A stretch of 64,000 nt of DNA from Acrasis kona. Taxonomy: Eukaryota; Heterolobosea; Eutetramitea; Acrasida; Acrasidae. The stretch is taken from contig JAOPGA020001753.1 of the NCBI GenBank assembly GCA_026419775.2, positions 1 through 64,000 on the forward strand, in the 5' to 3' direction. Shown here piece after piece: positions 32,114 to 40,676 of this stretch; within the stretch, counting starts at the first letter, position 1; each line of letters opens with the position of its first letter. The translations under genes and the position numbers were made by a program. Below the pieces are notes generated by a model that was not told the DNA's origin, made no database searches, and was given only the letters and a program-made list of their open reading frames with translations.

Positions 32114-33013
32114 ATGTTGGCTAATCGGATAATTTATCTCCTTCTGCGCTCCGTTAAATCACCGCCGGCAAGTCCGACCAAGCACAATATGCAAACGGAA
32201 AAACCAAGAAGGTCTTTGTCATGGAGGATCGTGATTAAGTACTTAAAGAGAGACATATCCATGATCAAGAAGCATGATGTTGCTCTACAAAACGATTACG
32301 AACTAGTTTTGTACTTAGGGCTATGGGCAATGATCCTATATCGCATTTCTCACGTTTTGTATGTAAATTACCAGTGGCATTTTGTGAGCAAAGTAATATC
32401 GCTATTTTCAAGAATCTTAACAGGAATCGAAATACATCCAGCAGCGCAGATTGGACCTGGATTGTTTATTGACCACGGTTGTGGCGTAGTTATCGGGGAA
32501 ACAGCAATTGTTGGCAGAGATTGCGTGTTTTTTCACGGATGCACTCTTGGAGGTACTGGTAAAGATACAGGCAAGAGACATCCTACTCTTGGAGACAAAG
32601 TGTTTGTTGGGGCTGGTGCTAAAGTTCTTGGTAACATTACCCTCGGCAACAACGTAAAGGTTGGTGCCGGAAGTGTGGTCATAAAATCAGTACCAAACGA
32701 CTGCACAGTCATTGGAATCCCAGCAAGATGCATCACAAACAAGCAAGCAACAGAAAGTGCACAGCACCAAAAACCCGGCCAACCAAACAACGAAAGTATA
32801 CCAGATATTGACGCTCAGGCAATTCGTGCTCTGTACAGAAGAACCTTGAGGATGGAACAGGAATTGAAAGAATTAAGATCTAAAAATTCCCCTCTCAACA
32901 AAGAAAAACCAGACAGTGCTTTAATTATGCCATATGGACTCTATGAAGACGAACAATATTTGAAATTGTTGGCTACCAATTACAACGACATGGTCTTCGC
33001 AGATGGAATATAA
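32114..33013 (+). CDS. Serine O-acetyltransferase (CysE type)
   Basis: Makes O-acetylserine from serine and acetyl-CoA, the committed step of cysteine synthesis. The left-handed beta-helix is clear: IHPAAQIGPGLFIDHGCGVV, GETAIVGRDCVFFHGCTLGG, GDKVFVGAGAKVLGNITLGN. FIDHG contains the catalytic Asp/His. The start at 32114 is the first ATG beyond the divergent neighbour's start. The frame is open to 31988 but that part is antisense to cysteine synthase. About 299 residues, with an atypical C-terminus of about 80 residues (helical, ending VFADGI) in place of the usual short inhibitory tail. MLANRIIYLLLRSVKS could be a mitochondrial-type leader. Confidence 0.93.
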   Translation: MLANRIIYLLLRSVKSPPASPTKHNMQTEKPRRSLSWRIVIKYLKRDISMIKKHDVALQNDYELVLYLGLWAMILYRISHVLYVNYQWHFVSKVISLFSRILTGIEIHPAAQIGPGLFIDHGCGVVIGETAIVGRDCVFFHGCTLGGTGKDTGKRHPTLGDKVFVGAGAKVLGNITLGNNVKVGAGSVVIKSVPNDCTVIGIPARCITNKQATESAQHQKPGQPNNESIPDIDAQAIRALYRRTLRMEQELKELRSKNSPLNKEKPDSALIMPYGLYEDEQYLKLLATNYNDMVFADGI

Positions 33014-33025
33014 TACAAAACTTCA

Positions 33026-33799
33026 TTAAAACAACATTCTCTTCACAACTGTGTTATAAATGTGCTCTTGATCTAGTATGACCGTACTGTCCGATTCATA
33101 ATCTTCATCTTCTAACACAATCCTTTTCCGCTTCTTTTTTATGGGAGATGGAGAACTTTGAACCGATATGATGCTGTGCTGCTCTTGTGTGCAAACCATT
33201 TCTTCCTCTTCATCGTCCTCTCCATCATCTTCTTGTTGACTAAGCGAAAAATCATCGTCGTTGCTTTCGAACACACTTCGAAAACGTAGTCTATTTCTGG
33301 CTGGTGAAATGTTTTGTGGATCATAGTCTATAAAGCCTTCTAAATTTCCATTTTCATCAACGTCCTCGTCCTCTTCTTCTTCTTCATCCTCTTCTTCGTC
33401 TATAAGCCTCTCAATCACACCATAAACGTCGTCCTCATCATGCTCATGTCTATAATCCTTCCTAACAACTGATATGGGAATATTCCCGTTGCTTTCAATC
33501 TTAGTAAACCTTTCTCTACAAACAGGACATGTTGATGATTGGGTGCTCCAGTGCTTTATACATTCCAAACAGAAAACATGTAAACATGAATTGATCTTTG
33601 CTCGCTGCGTTATGGTATCACAACATATTACGCAACTTGCAGCAGGCTGTACTGTAATGGTCTTTTTTTCGGTGCCATTTAATTTGACTATTTTCAATTT
33701 ACTATATTTCTGGGTTGTTGTAGAGCTGGGAGCAATGTTTTCCTTATCGTTATTGTTTTGTATCGCGATACGATTAGCATTGCTCACCAGCCTTGGCAT
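33026..33799 (-). CDS. RING-finger protein, probable E3 ubiquitin ligase
   Basis: 257 residues, single exon. A C3HC4 RING lies at about residues 56-95: CVICCD, CLHVFCLECIKHW and CPVCRERF supply all eight zinc ligands. A long acidic tract (about residues 120-150) follows, then a Ser/Asp-rich region and a KKKRKR nuclear-type cluster near residue 222. PHRF1 and Topors-like nuclear RING proteins have a similar plan. It probably ubiquitinates or SUMO-modifies nuclear targets. It is convergent with serine acetyltransferase, stops 12 bp apart, and divergent from the LYR gene (72 bp). Confidence 0.85.
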   Translation of the reverse strand: MPRLVSNANRIAIQNNNDKENIAPSSTTTQKYSKLKIVKLNGTEKKTITVQPAASCVICCDTITQRAKINSCLHVFCLECIKHWSTQSSTCPVCRERFTKIESNGNIPISVVRKDYRHEHDEDDVYGVIERLIDEEEDEEEEEDEDVDENGNLEGFIDYDPQNISPARNRLRFRSVFESNDDDFSLSQQEDDGEDDEEEEMVCTQEQHSIISVQSSPSPIKKKRKRIVLEDEDYESDSTVILDQEHIYNTVVKRMLF

Positions 33800-33871
33800 T
33801 CTTAACGGCTATATTCTTTGCCAACTTCAATAAAATTTTGGATTATTACAAAAGCACATCGGCACTGTTAA

Positions 33872-34195
33872 ATGTTGAAGAAAGACCCTACTAAAGTTCC
33901 AACAGTAAAGATTAGACAATTCAAGATCAACGCTTTAGGTCTCTATAGAATGTTTCTTAAACTATCATGGATGGTCCCTAAAGAGTGCAAAAAAGAGTAC
34001 AATGACACCATTCGTATGGGCTTCGAAGGTGCTCGGCAAAGCGGGTTTGATCTCATGCAAAGAGAAGCACTGTTAAAGCATGCAACAAAAAGTTACCAAG
34101 TACTTTACAGAATATCAAGGTTACCAGAGAAGGATCGAATTTGTTTAAACAAAAATTGGTATAACAGTTTGGTAGAAAAAGAAGATGATTTATAA
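33872..34195 (+). CDS. LYR-motif mitochondrial protein
   Basis: 107 residues. The signature LYR triplet with flanking residues (INALGLYRMFLKLS) near residue 30, the invariant downstream F-E region (RMGFEGAR) and helical C-terminal part match the Complex1_LYR superfamily. These bind acyl carrier protein and help assemble respiratory complexes, Fe-S clusters or the mitoribosome. Which member this is cannot be told. It is convergent with the phosphatase gene, 15 bp between stops. Confidence 0.8.
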   Translation: MLKKDPTKVPTVKIRQFKINALGLYRMFLKLSWMVPKECKKEYNDTIRMGFEGARQSGFDLMQREALLKHATKSYQVLYRISRLPEKDRICLNKNWYNSLVEKEDDL

Positions 34196-34210
34196 TTATT
34201 ATCAATTAAT

Positions 34211-35118
34211 TTAAACATTGAAATGTAACAACTGTGTGGACACTAATTCCCAAGGTTTTTGATCTACCCTTTCCAAAGTAAGAATGGCCCAGTTTCCTTC
34301 TTTCAAACTTCCTGGGTTAACCACAGGAATGTTTGTGTATTGAGATTGACCCTTCCCCAAATGGGTATGCCCGTGAACATTCAGGACGGTTTTTGCTTGC
34401 TAACGTTGTGAGTTTGTGGCGACGAAATAAACAAACTTACAAAATCTAACTCCTGTTTGAATGTTTCTTGCAGTGTGTCTGATCCAGAGAGGATGATGTG
34501 GTCGTCCAGACTTGGGTGATATCTAACCGTGTCGCTGCCGGATGGACCAACGTGTGTCATGAGCAAAAGTTGGGCGTTGGGTTGAGATGAGAACTTGTCT
34601 TTAATGTGTTCGTTGAAAAAAGGAGACCATTCTGCCTTAAACTCTTCTTCTTCCTTGAAGGGGTAACCAACCCAAGCTTGCTTTCTAAGTTCGGGTGCGT
34701 AGTATGAAGGAACTGAACCACCAAAACCTGCTAGTAGAAGATCAGGGGCTAATTCTACAACTTTCTTGTGAACGTTAGTGCTATTTTTTGTTAGTTGCGA
34801 TTGATTTTCTAAAAGGCTGTCTGGATCGTGGTTTCCAGGAATGTAATATACCTTGGAAGTAATTTGTTCCAACGACCATAGGATATTTTGCGTATCATCC
34901 TCTGCTTTGATTTGTGCTGCTTTTTCTGTATACTCCGCTCCTTTAATATTGCAAATATCTCCAGGAACAAGTATCACGTCAATGTTTACCGTGTGTCTCG
35001 CCAAATAATCTTTGACAGTTTGAATGGCATTCAAGGCGAGGTGAATGTCGGATACGACAAGCACACGTAGAGTGGAAGTGTGGGATCTACCAGTAAATAT
35101 ACCTGACAACAGGCCCAT
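34211..35118 (-). CDS. Calcineurin-like metallophosphoesterase
   Basis: Two exons, 41-nt intron (34400-34440). All five metal-site motifs are visible: VSDIHL, PGDI, GNHD, THVGPSG and, only after splicing, VHGHTHLG. About 288 residues, small class III metallophosphoesterase size. A leader of about 15 residues precedes the first strand (LRVLVVSDIH). Substrate unknown, and the family includes phosphodiesterases and phosphoprotein phosphatases. The spliced second exon adds the last two His ligands, so the unspliced 245-residue form would be inactive. Confidence 0.87.
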
Positions 35119-35255
35119 TATTAATCAATTATTATAAATAGAGTTGTAAGCAAATAGTTTACATAATGATTTGCTTCAATGAAACAGTCCGTTTTTATTG
35201 ATTGGCTCAACATGAGGAGAAACATACAAAACGTCGGGGTTGTAATACAGATCAA

Positions 35256-36278
35256 TTATTCAGCAGCTTCTTCGACCGGTTCAGCAGGTTCCTCTGCTGC
35301 TGGTTCCTTCTTGCTGTCAGATTCACCAAGATCCTCACGAATTCTTTTTTGTGCTAGTTCGTTCGCGTAGAGTTCCTTCTTGAGTTTATCAAGCTTGGGG
35401 TTCATTTTTCTTGCCTTCTTTCCATTTCTCTCGACTTGTTTGGCTGCTTTGTTTACTTCGTTTTGGTTTGCAGCGGCAACGAATCCTGCATGGAGAGCAG
35501 CAATTTTTCCCTTACCCTTGACTTGTGCAATTGGTGCCTTGGTCTTAACGGCTTTTGTTCTTATTCCAGTCTGTATTCCCTCTTGTTCTGCAATTTGTCT
35601 CTTTAAAGAAGCAGCATTTTCTTGTAGAGTGGTGAGCTTGCCTTTCAATTTGGCAGCATCTCTATCATTCTTTGCAGCTGCTTTGGCAGCACGTTTGTTC
35701 AACATTTTTCCTGTTCTCTTCGCAGCTCCACGACTTATATCAGACTCGGTTTCAGCGGCTGGCTCCTCAACTGGTTCGGTTGGTCCCTCTGCTACTGGTT
35801 CCTTCTTGTCCCCACTGTCTCCATTCTTTTCACGCAGTCTTTGAAGTTTCAACTTTCTATCGTAGATTTCCTTCTTAAGTTTATCAACTTTGGGGTTCAT
35901 TTTTCTTGCCTTCTTTCCATTTCTCTCGACTTGTTTGGCTGCTTTGTTTACTTCGTTTTGGTTTGAAGCGGCAACGAGTCCTGCATGGAGAGCAGCAAGT
36001 TTTCCCTTACCCTTGACTTGTACAAGTGGTGCCTTGGTGTCGACGGCTTTTGTTCTGACTCCAGTTTGTTTTGCCTCCAGGTCGGATAGTTTTTTTTCTC
36101 TTTCGGCAATTTCCTTCTCAAGTTTGGTTATTTCTTTCTCGTTATTACCGTTCTTCTTCTTCTCTTGTGAGGCGACAAGCTTGCCAGTCTTCTTGGCTAG
36201 CCACCTTTGTTCGGATTGAGCAGCTAAAGTCACTGAGACAAGAATTGCCAACAACAACAAAGCCAAGGCTACCTTCAT
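35256..36278 (-). CDS. Secreted Lys/Glu-rich protein with an internal 165-residue duplication
   Basis: 340 residues beginning with a strong signal peptide (KVALALLLLAILVSVTLAA). The rest is charged, Lys/Ala/Glu-rich and predicted helical or coiled coil. Residues 73-175 and 238-340 are two copies of one unit (TKAPxxQVKGKGKxAALHAG, then NQNEVNKAAKQVERNGKKAR). At the DNA level long stretches are nearly identical at a spacing of exactly 495 bp. Each copy ends in an acidic Glu/Pro tail. No known domain recognised. It could be a cell-coat, matrix or granule protein. Confidence 0.75.
   Translation of the reverse strand: MKVALALLLLAILVSVTLAAQSEQRWLAKKTGKLVASQEKKKNGNNEKEITKLEKEIAEREKKLSDLEAKQTGVRTKAVDTKAPLVQVKGKGKLAALHAGLVAASNQNEVNKAAKQVERNGKKARKMNPKVDKLKKEIYDRKLKLQRLREKNGDSGDKKEPVAEGPTEPVEEPAAETESDISRGAAKRTGKMLNKRAAKAAAKNDRDAAKLKGKLTTLQENAASLKRQIAEQEGIQTGIRTKAVKTKAPIAQVKGKGKIAALHAGFVAAANQNEVNKAAKQVERNGKKARKMNPKLDKLKKELYANELAQKRIREDLGESDSKKEPAAEEPAEPVEEAAE
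35259..36062 (-). repeat. Two tandem in-frame coding repeat units, 495 bp apart
   Basis: Unit 1 spans about 36062-35754 and unit 2 about 35567-35259. A stretch of about 75 bases around 35397-35470 and 35892-35965 differs by a single base, including synonymous positions. That indicates a recent duplication or ongoing gene conversion rather than protein-level selection alone. Confidence 0.85.
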
Positions 36279-36786
36279 TGAATTTTTATTTTTTTGGTTC
36301 TCTTCTGAATGAACATATGATCATTTTATTGGTTATTGGTGGGTGATTGATATTGACATGAAGCAGATCCTTATTTGGTTTTCATCTTTTTAAATGGTCC
36401 CTTTAGCAGGCCGCGTTTGTAAAGGTTATTTCGTGTTATCAAAACCAATCAATGTCGTTTCATTGAAGTACAGGTAAATTGGTATACGTCCACAGCATCT
36501 AAGACGTTACATCAAAATGGTACGTTCATTCGGTTCAGAGTTGATTGAGTAGTGTTAATGTGGGTGTCTGTCATCTGTGATGAGTGAAATGTTGCACTCT
36601 TTATAAGTGTTTAATAGTCGTATGGTTGCAATTAGGTTTTGACGATATTGAGTGTCAATGTGGATGTTTGTTTGCTAAACGCCGGTATAAAATGATAGAG
36701 GTGCCCAGAACGCAGAACGGGTTGATGTGTTTGTAAGTGTAAGATCCAAGTTGATCAACAATAACAAAATTATTTACCAATACAAA
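36279..36786. other. Intergenic, no gene
   Basis: About 500 bases between the signal-peptide gene start and the end of the kelch gene. Short plus-strand frames lack support. Probably the promoter of the secreted-protein gene. Confidence 0.5.
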
Positions 36787-37707
36787 TTATACCAATGGAC
36801 CAAACCCATATAAATCATTAAACCAACCATCATTATGCCAACCTCCGAAAACTATCATCATATTATTATGTAAGACAGCAGTATGTCCCTCTCTTGGTGC
36901 TGGTGCATTTGCAGCGTCAAATTGACTCCACTGCTTTGACTCCAAATCTAAACAAAAAAAATCATTAGTGCGCTCTATTCCTACGTACCCACCAAACATA
37001 TATAATTTTTTCCCAAAGAGTACACAAGAATGTCTGCCACGCTTAGCAGGTGTGGGCCCTCCAGATGTTTTGTCATAAGGAATTAGAGACCATGTATTAG
37101 TTGAAAAATCAAAACTGTGGCAGTCGTTAAATTTGCCACACCCTAATCCAGCTACAATGTACATTTTACTGTTGTATACATGAGCGCCCCCATATGAGCT
37201 TCTCTTTCCAGGAGGATTCTGTTGCTGCACTTGATTCCATTGTTTTGATTGAAAGCTGAACTTGTACATGTCGTTGAATTTGTTATTCCCAATTCCTCCA
37301 AAAAGGTACATGTGATTGTTATGTATTGCTACAGAATGTGCGCTTCTAGGGCTTGGAGGATTTAGTTGTTGTACTTCGTGCCAGCTATTTTCTACAAAGT
37401 TATACTTGTGCATGTCATTTAGCTTCCCACTTTGTCCCCAACCTCCGAAGATATACATAAAGTTGTTGTGAACCACGGCGCTATGCTTGCATCTTTTGGA
37501 TGGTGTTTTTTCGGGGATGGAAGGAGATAACTCCTCCCATTTGTTTGTAGCGAAATCAAATCTGAACATATCGTTTGACCGAGTCGAACCAAATCCCCCA
37601 AACACGTATAAGGTTCCATTAAAATTGACGCAGCTATGACCACTACGGGGAGTTGGTGCTTGATTTGGGTTATCTGGAAGTACACGGTGCCATAAAGCCC
37701 AATCCAT
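36787..37707 (-). CDS. Kelch-repeat beta-propeller protein
   Basis: 306 residues, start MDWALWHRV at 37707. Six kelch blades are recognisable by the GG doublet and conserved aromatics: LYVFGGF, MYIFGGW, MYLFGGI, MYIVAGL (degenerate), LYMFGGY and MIVFGGW, each followed by a (N)D(M/L/F)(F/Y/H) segment and a W. The protein is a bare propeller with no BTB or other domain, like RABEPK/KLHDC-type scaffolds. It is divergent from the next gene with 41 bp between starts. Confidence 0.9.
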   Translation of the reverse strand: MDWALWHRVLPDNPNQAPTPRSGHSCVNFNGTLYVFGGFGSTRSNDMFRFDFATNKWEELSPSIPEKTPSKRCKHSAVVHNNFMYIFGGWGQSGKLNDMHKYNFVENSWHEVQQLNPPSPRSAHSVAIHNNHMYLFGGIGNNKFNDMYKFSFQSKQWNQVQQQNPPGKRSSYGGAHVYNSKMYIVAGLGCGKFNDCHSFDFSTNTWSLIPYDKTSGGPTPAKRGRHSCVLFGKKLYMFGGYVGIERTNDFFCLDLESKQWSQFDAANAPAPREGHTAVLHNNMMIVFGGWHNDGWFNDLYGFGPLV

Positions 37708-37748
37708 TCTGGAAATTCTTTGTAAGTGGAGTTCCAAACAACTTGAGC

Positions 37749-38864
37749 ATGAACATTGACGCTCTAATTTACAGCTTGTACTTTTTGCCAACCCAAGATT
37801 TGATTGCAAACATTGTATTGTCGAAGAGTGTACTGGGTCACTTTGATGAAGTTGGATGGTCTGAAATTTTAAAAAGAGAGGACAAAATTGTTCAAGAACA
37901 AATGTATATTTTCTGCAAAAAGCACGAAAAAGTCTTAACCAATGAAATTGTCCAACAAATTTGCAAGGATGTAGTCTTTGTTAATACCTATAAAAGGCTT
38001 TTTAACAAAGGAAGACTTCAAGAAGAGTGCGACGTTATAGAATCTAAACTAAGTCACATGAGATATCATCCGCTCCCGGCTCGTCGAGTTATTTCTGCTC
38101 TTGATGGAGATCCCTGTACACATTGCTGTTACGAGAGGGACTATGGGTACTTTTATCAAAGACATAAACCTAACGCTGTATTTGTTTTGGGATGTTGTGT
38201 GAGAAGTGAGTACAAAAATCAGCAGCAAGAGGACCTATTTGAGCGTTATTCACTATTAAGAGATGTCCTAAGTGGTTTTGATTCTTACATTGGTTATATT
38301 AACCCAATCAATGGCCGTAAAGTAAGGTGTATGAGGTGTAAAACCATGGGGCATTCCACTTTACATTGTTGTACTACTTTGTGCAAACTCTGTCAAGATC
38401 AGTTCGATTGTTCTCACCGTTTAAGTGAATTTAGAGATGTTTGGTATTGGAGAGATGATAAATGCTGGGTTCCATACACAAAAAAGATATGTGATATGTT
38501 ATCAAATTCAATGAGTAACAGAGTTAGCCAAGTCGTTCCGTTATATGGTCATTTAAAACACATTCATGTTACAATTGACCCCTCCACGTTTCAGACCAAT
38601 ACTATAACAAATCGCAGGAGGAGTGTTAAACGTGGACAGAGACAGGCAGGTGAAGTGCTACCACTATGGCAGTTTAAATTTTATGGAGAGGAGAGTTGGA
38701 CGACATATCAAGACGCATCCATTTTAGAGCTGGCTCATAGAAATAAATTGACACCATTAATGGTCCCTCAAGGTAACCAATTAGCTTTCTTTGTTGACCT
38801 TGAAACAATGAAAATTATTGATTGTAGGAGTGGCAGAATTGGTGAGGTCAAGAAATATGATTAA
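37749..38864 (+). CDS. Zinc-knuckle protein with C-terminal WWE-like domain
   Basis: 371 residues from MNIDALIYSLYF. The first part resembles an F-box-like helical start (FLPTQDLIANIVLSKSVLGH). Near residues 192-215 is a CX2CX4HX4C zinc knuckle (CMRCKTMGHSTLHC) followed by CKLCQDQFDCSH. The C-terminal 65 residues fit a WWE module (LWQFKFYGEESWTTYQ, FFVDLETMKIID), which binds ADP-ribose chains or mediates contacts in ubiquitination systems. Both calls are pattern-level, and the combined role is unknown. I used the internal ATG because the longer frame overlaps the divergent kelch gene. Confidence 0.6.
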   Translation: MNIDALIYSLYFLPTQDLIANIVLSKSVLGHFDEVGWSEILKREDKIVQEQMYIFCKKHEKVLTNEIVQQICKDVVFVNTYKRLFNKGRLQEECDVIESKLSHMRYHPLPARRVISALDGDPCTHCCYERDYGYFYQRHKPNAVFVLGCCVRSEYKNQQQEDLFERYSLLRDVLSGFDSYIGYINPINGRKVRCMRCKTMGHSTLHCCTTLCKLCQDQFDCSHRLSEFRDVWYWRDDKCWVPYTKKICDMLSNSMSNRVSQVVPLYGHLKHIHVTIDPSTFQTNTITNRRRSVKRGQRQAGEVLPLWQFKFYGEESWTTYQDASILELAHRNKLTPLMVPQGNQLAFFVDLETMKIIDCRSGRIGEVKKYD

Positions 38865-38973
38865 AATACCCCAACTTTTTATTTTACAAGACTTGTTCTT
38901 CATAAAACAGACAATTCATGTTTCGAAACATTTTTATTTTAAAAATTTTTTTTTCAGTAGCCGAACATTTGTG

Positions 38974-39400
38974 TCAACGTGCCTTCCCGGATCTATTCCT
39001 GTCACTCACCCTCTTTGACAAGAAGGTGTGGATGTTGTTGAAGAGCTTTGTAGACTCTAACACCTCAGATTCCGTCTTCTTCTTACGAATGTCCGCCAAG
39101 TAAGGAAACTGGAAGAATTCTACAAATTCTTTGTAAAAATCTCTTCTTCACTGTCCGTTTGCTCCATTTGCCTCTTGGGTTTAGCCTGTTTCGATTTGTC
39201 GGCAGTTTGTGGTGTAACTTTTTTACTTTCATTGGGAGCCTGGTCTTTTTCGGGGATCTTGCTCTCCGCTTTGTTCTTTTTGGATGGTGAGGGCGACAGT
39301 GGTGTTGAATTAATGGATTCTCTTCAACCTCGTTGTGTTTTTGTTGTTCTTCAACGGCACGTGCGATTTCAAGGAAATTCCTGATCCGATCATTATTTGA
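38974..39400 (-). CDS. Hypothetical Lys-rich protein, apparent 5' truncation
   Basis: Three exons can be joined: ...RIRNFLEIA / QSINSTPLSPSPSKKNKAES ... QMEQTD / KFFQFPYLADIRKKKTESEV, using introns of 41 nt (39320-39360) and 32 nt (39120-39151), both phase-consistent, stop TGA at 38974. The product is very basic and Ser/Pro-rich in the middle. The first exon has no in-frame ATG before it runs into sequence antisense to the GH18 gene, so the true 5' end seems missing. Function unknown. Confidence 0.4.
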
Positions 39401-39415
39401 TGCGACCTCCGTGGA

Positions 39416-40328
39416 TTGATCAACATTGCATCGTACATATCCGTTGTAAACTTGGCATTCATCAAAACAGACACGAACTATAGTGGGAATGGTGATTTGA
39501 AAAATACCGGCTTCAAATTCCCATCTTCGATAACCGTAACTTCAATAAAGAACAGTATTACTGCCTTGAAGAAGAGATTATCGAGCGTAAAGGTTCTAAT
39601 AAGTGTTGGTGGAGCCTCATATGGTTTCGTCAGAGCAACCGTAACCAACACCTGGCCCCTCGCAAACTTGACTGCGATAAATCTTCTACTAAGAGATACC
39701 GGAGCAGATGGAATAGATCTAGATTTCGAACCTTATCACGACGCACTTGACATTAAAAATTGTGATAGAAGTGTTGCCACAGATGCAGACTTGATTACCC
39801 TAATAAAGAGTGCTAGGGGCAACCTCACCTCAGATAAATATTTAACTGCCGCTGCCTGGAATAGTGGCGCATTTAACTCCGACAGGTATCCAGCAAGCAG
39901 GTTCCGAGCCGGAAGAAACGTGGGTTAATCCATTAAGACAGGTTGGTCACATGATTGACTCTCTATTTATTATGTCATATGATATTAATCTCGCTACTTT
40001 TAACTATACTGCAGCTTTTGATGGGTTCAAGTATTTGTCACCCACTAGCAACGTTCTATTAGGAGCAGAGAATGGTGAGACTGATTTAGACAGTGCTTTG
40101 AACTTTGCAAGATATTCTGCCTCAAATAATGGTGCTGGTATGTTCACTTGGGCCTATTTGCATTATGATAACAACAGTCCGAGCAATATGGAGCTGATGA
40201 ATGCAATTTATTCATTATATAATCCAGCGAACGTTGATGGAAGCTTGAGAGTTGCAAGTGGTTCTTCTAGAATCACAAGTTCTTTATTGATTGTTTGCTT
40301 GGTAGTGGTTTTCATATCCTTGTTTTGA
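39416..40328 (+). CDS. GH18 chitinase-like protein, 5' end missing, probably GPI-anchored
   Basis: The frame opens inside the first barrel strand (INIASYISVVNLAFI) with no ATG and no splice acceptor upstream, so the signal peptide and first residues are lacking. Catalytic motif DGIDLDFEP (DxxDxDxE) is intact, SVGG is present, and FIMSYD is the later conserved strand. A 37-nt intron (39864-39900) joins AAAWNS to EPEETWVNP and removes an apparent frameshift. The C-terminus is Ser-rich then hydrophobic (LLIVCLVVVFISLF), a GPI-type signal. The catalytic core looks sound, but the missing start suggests a deletion, a misassembly or a pseudogene. Confidence 0.75.
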
Positions 40329-40676
40329 AATGATTAGCTACACCCAATATTGAATAAATTACAAGTGTTAGAATAAATTACATTTACATTGTTCATCAAC
40401 CATGTCAAAATTATAATCTCATAATGTTAGTAGCGCGATCATATTGTACCCAACTCTTTGTACTGTTGATGAGGCTATTTTAAATGGACGAATAGCTAAT
40501 GGTAATTCCCATGTTGCATCTATTTGCTGAATCATTGTGTGAAATTTCTACAATAGCCGGATATAACTTCTAAAAATGTTCTTAGTGCGCAGATGCCCGT
40601 CACACAGTGACATCGATTGTGAACAAAGATATCCCGATGGCTTGCATTCCTTGGGTGATAGGCCGAATAGGTTGTA
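40329..40676. other. Intergenic, no gene
   Basis: About 350 AT-rich bases. AATAAA about 30 bases after the GH18 stop probably ends that transcript. The remainder is likely the promoter of the ubiquitin protease. Confidence 0.5.

Noticed and set aside
35380..36219. Long plus-strand hydrophobic ORFs opposite the secreted Lys-rich gene
   Set aside because: Hydrophobicity is the expected antisense image of Lys/Glu-rich codons. The minus-strand frame has the signal peptide and coherent repeats.
39848..39905. Apparent +1 frameshift inside the GH18 domain
   Set aside because: A 37-nt GT-AG intron (39864-39900) joins the two frames in the correct phase and gives a sensible protein, so no frameshift is needed.
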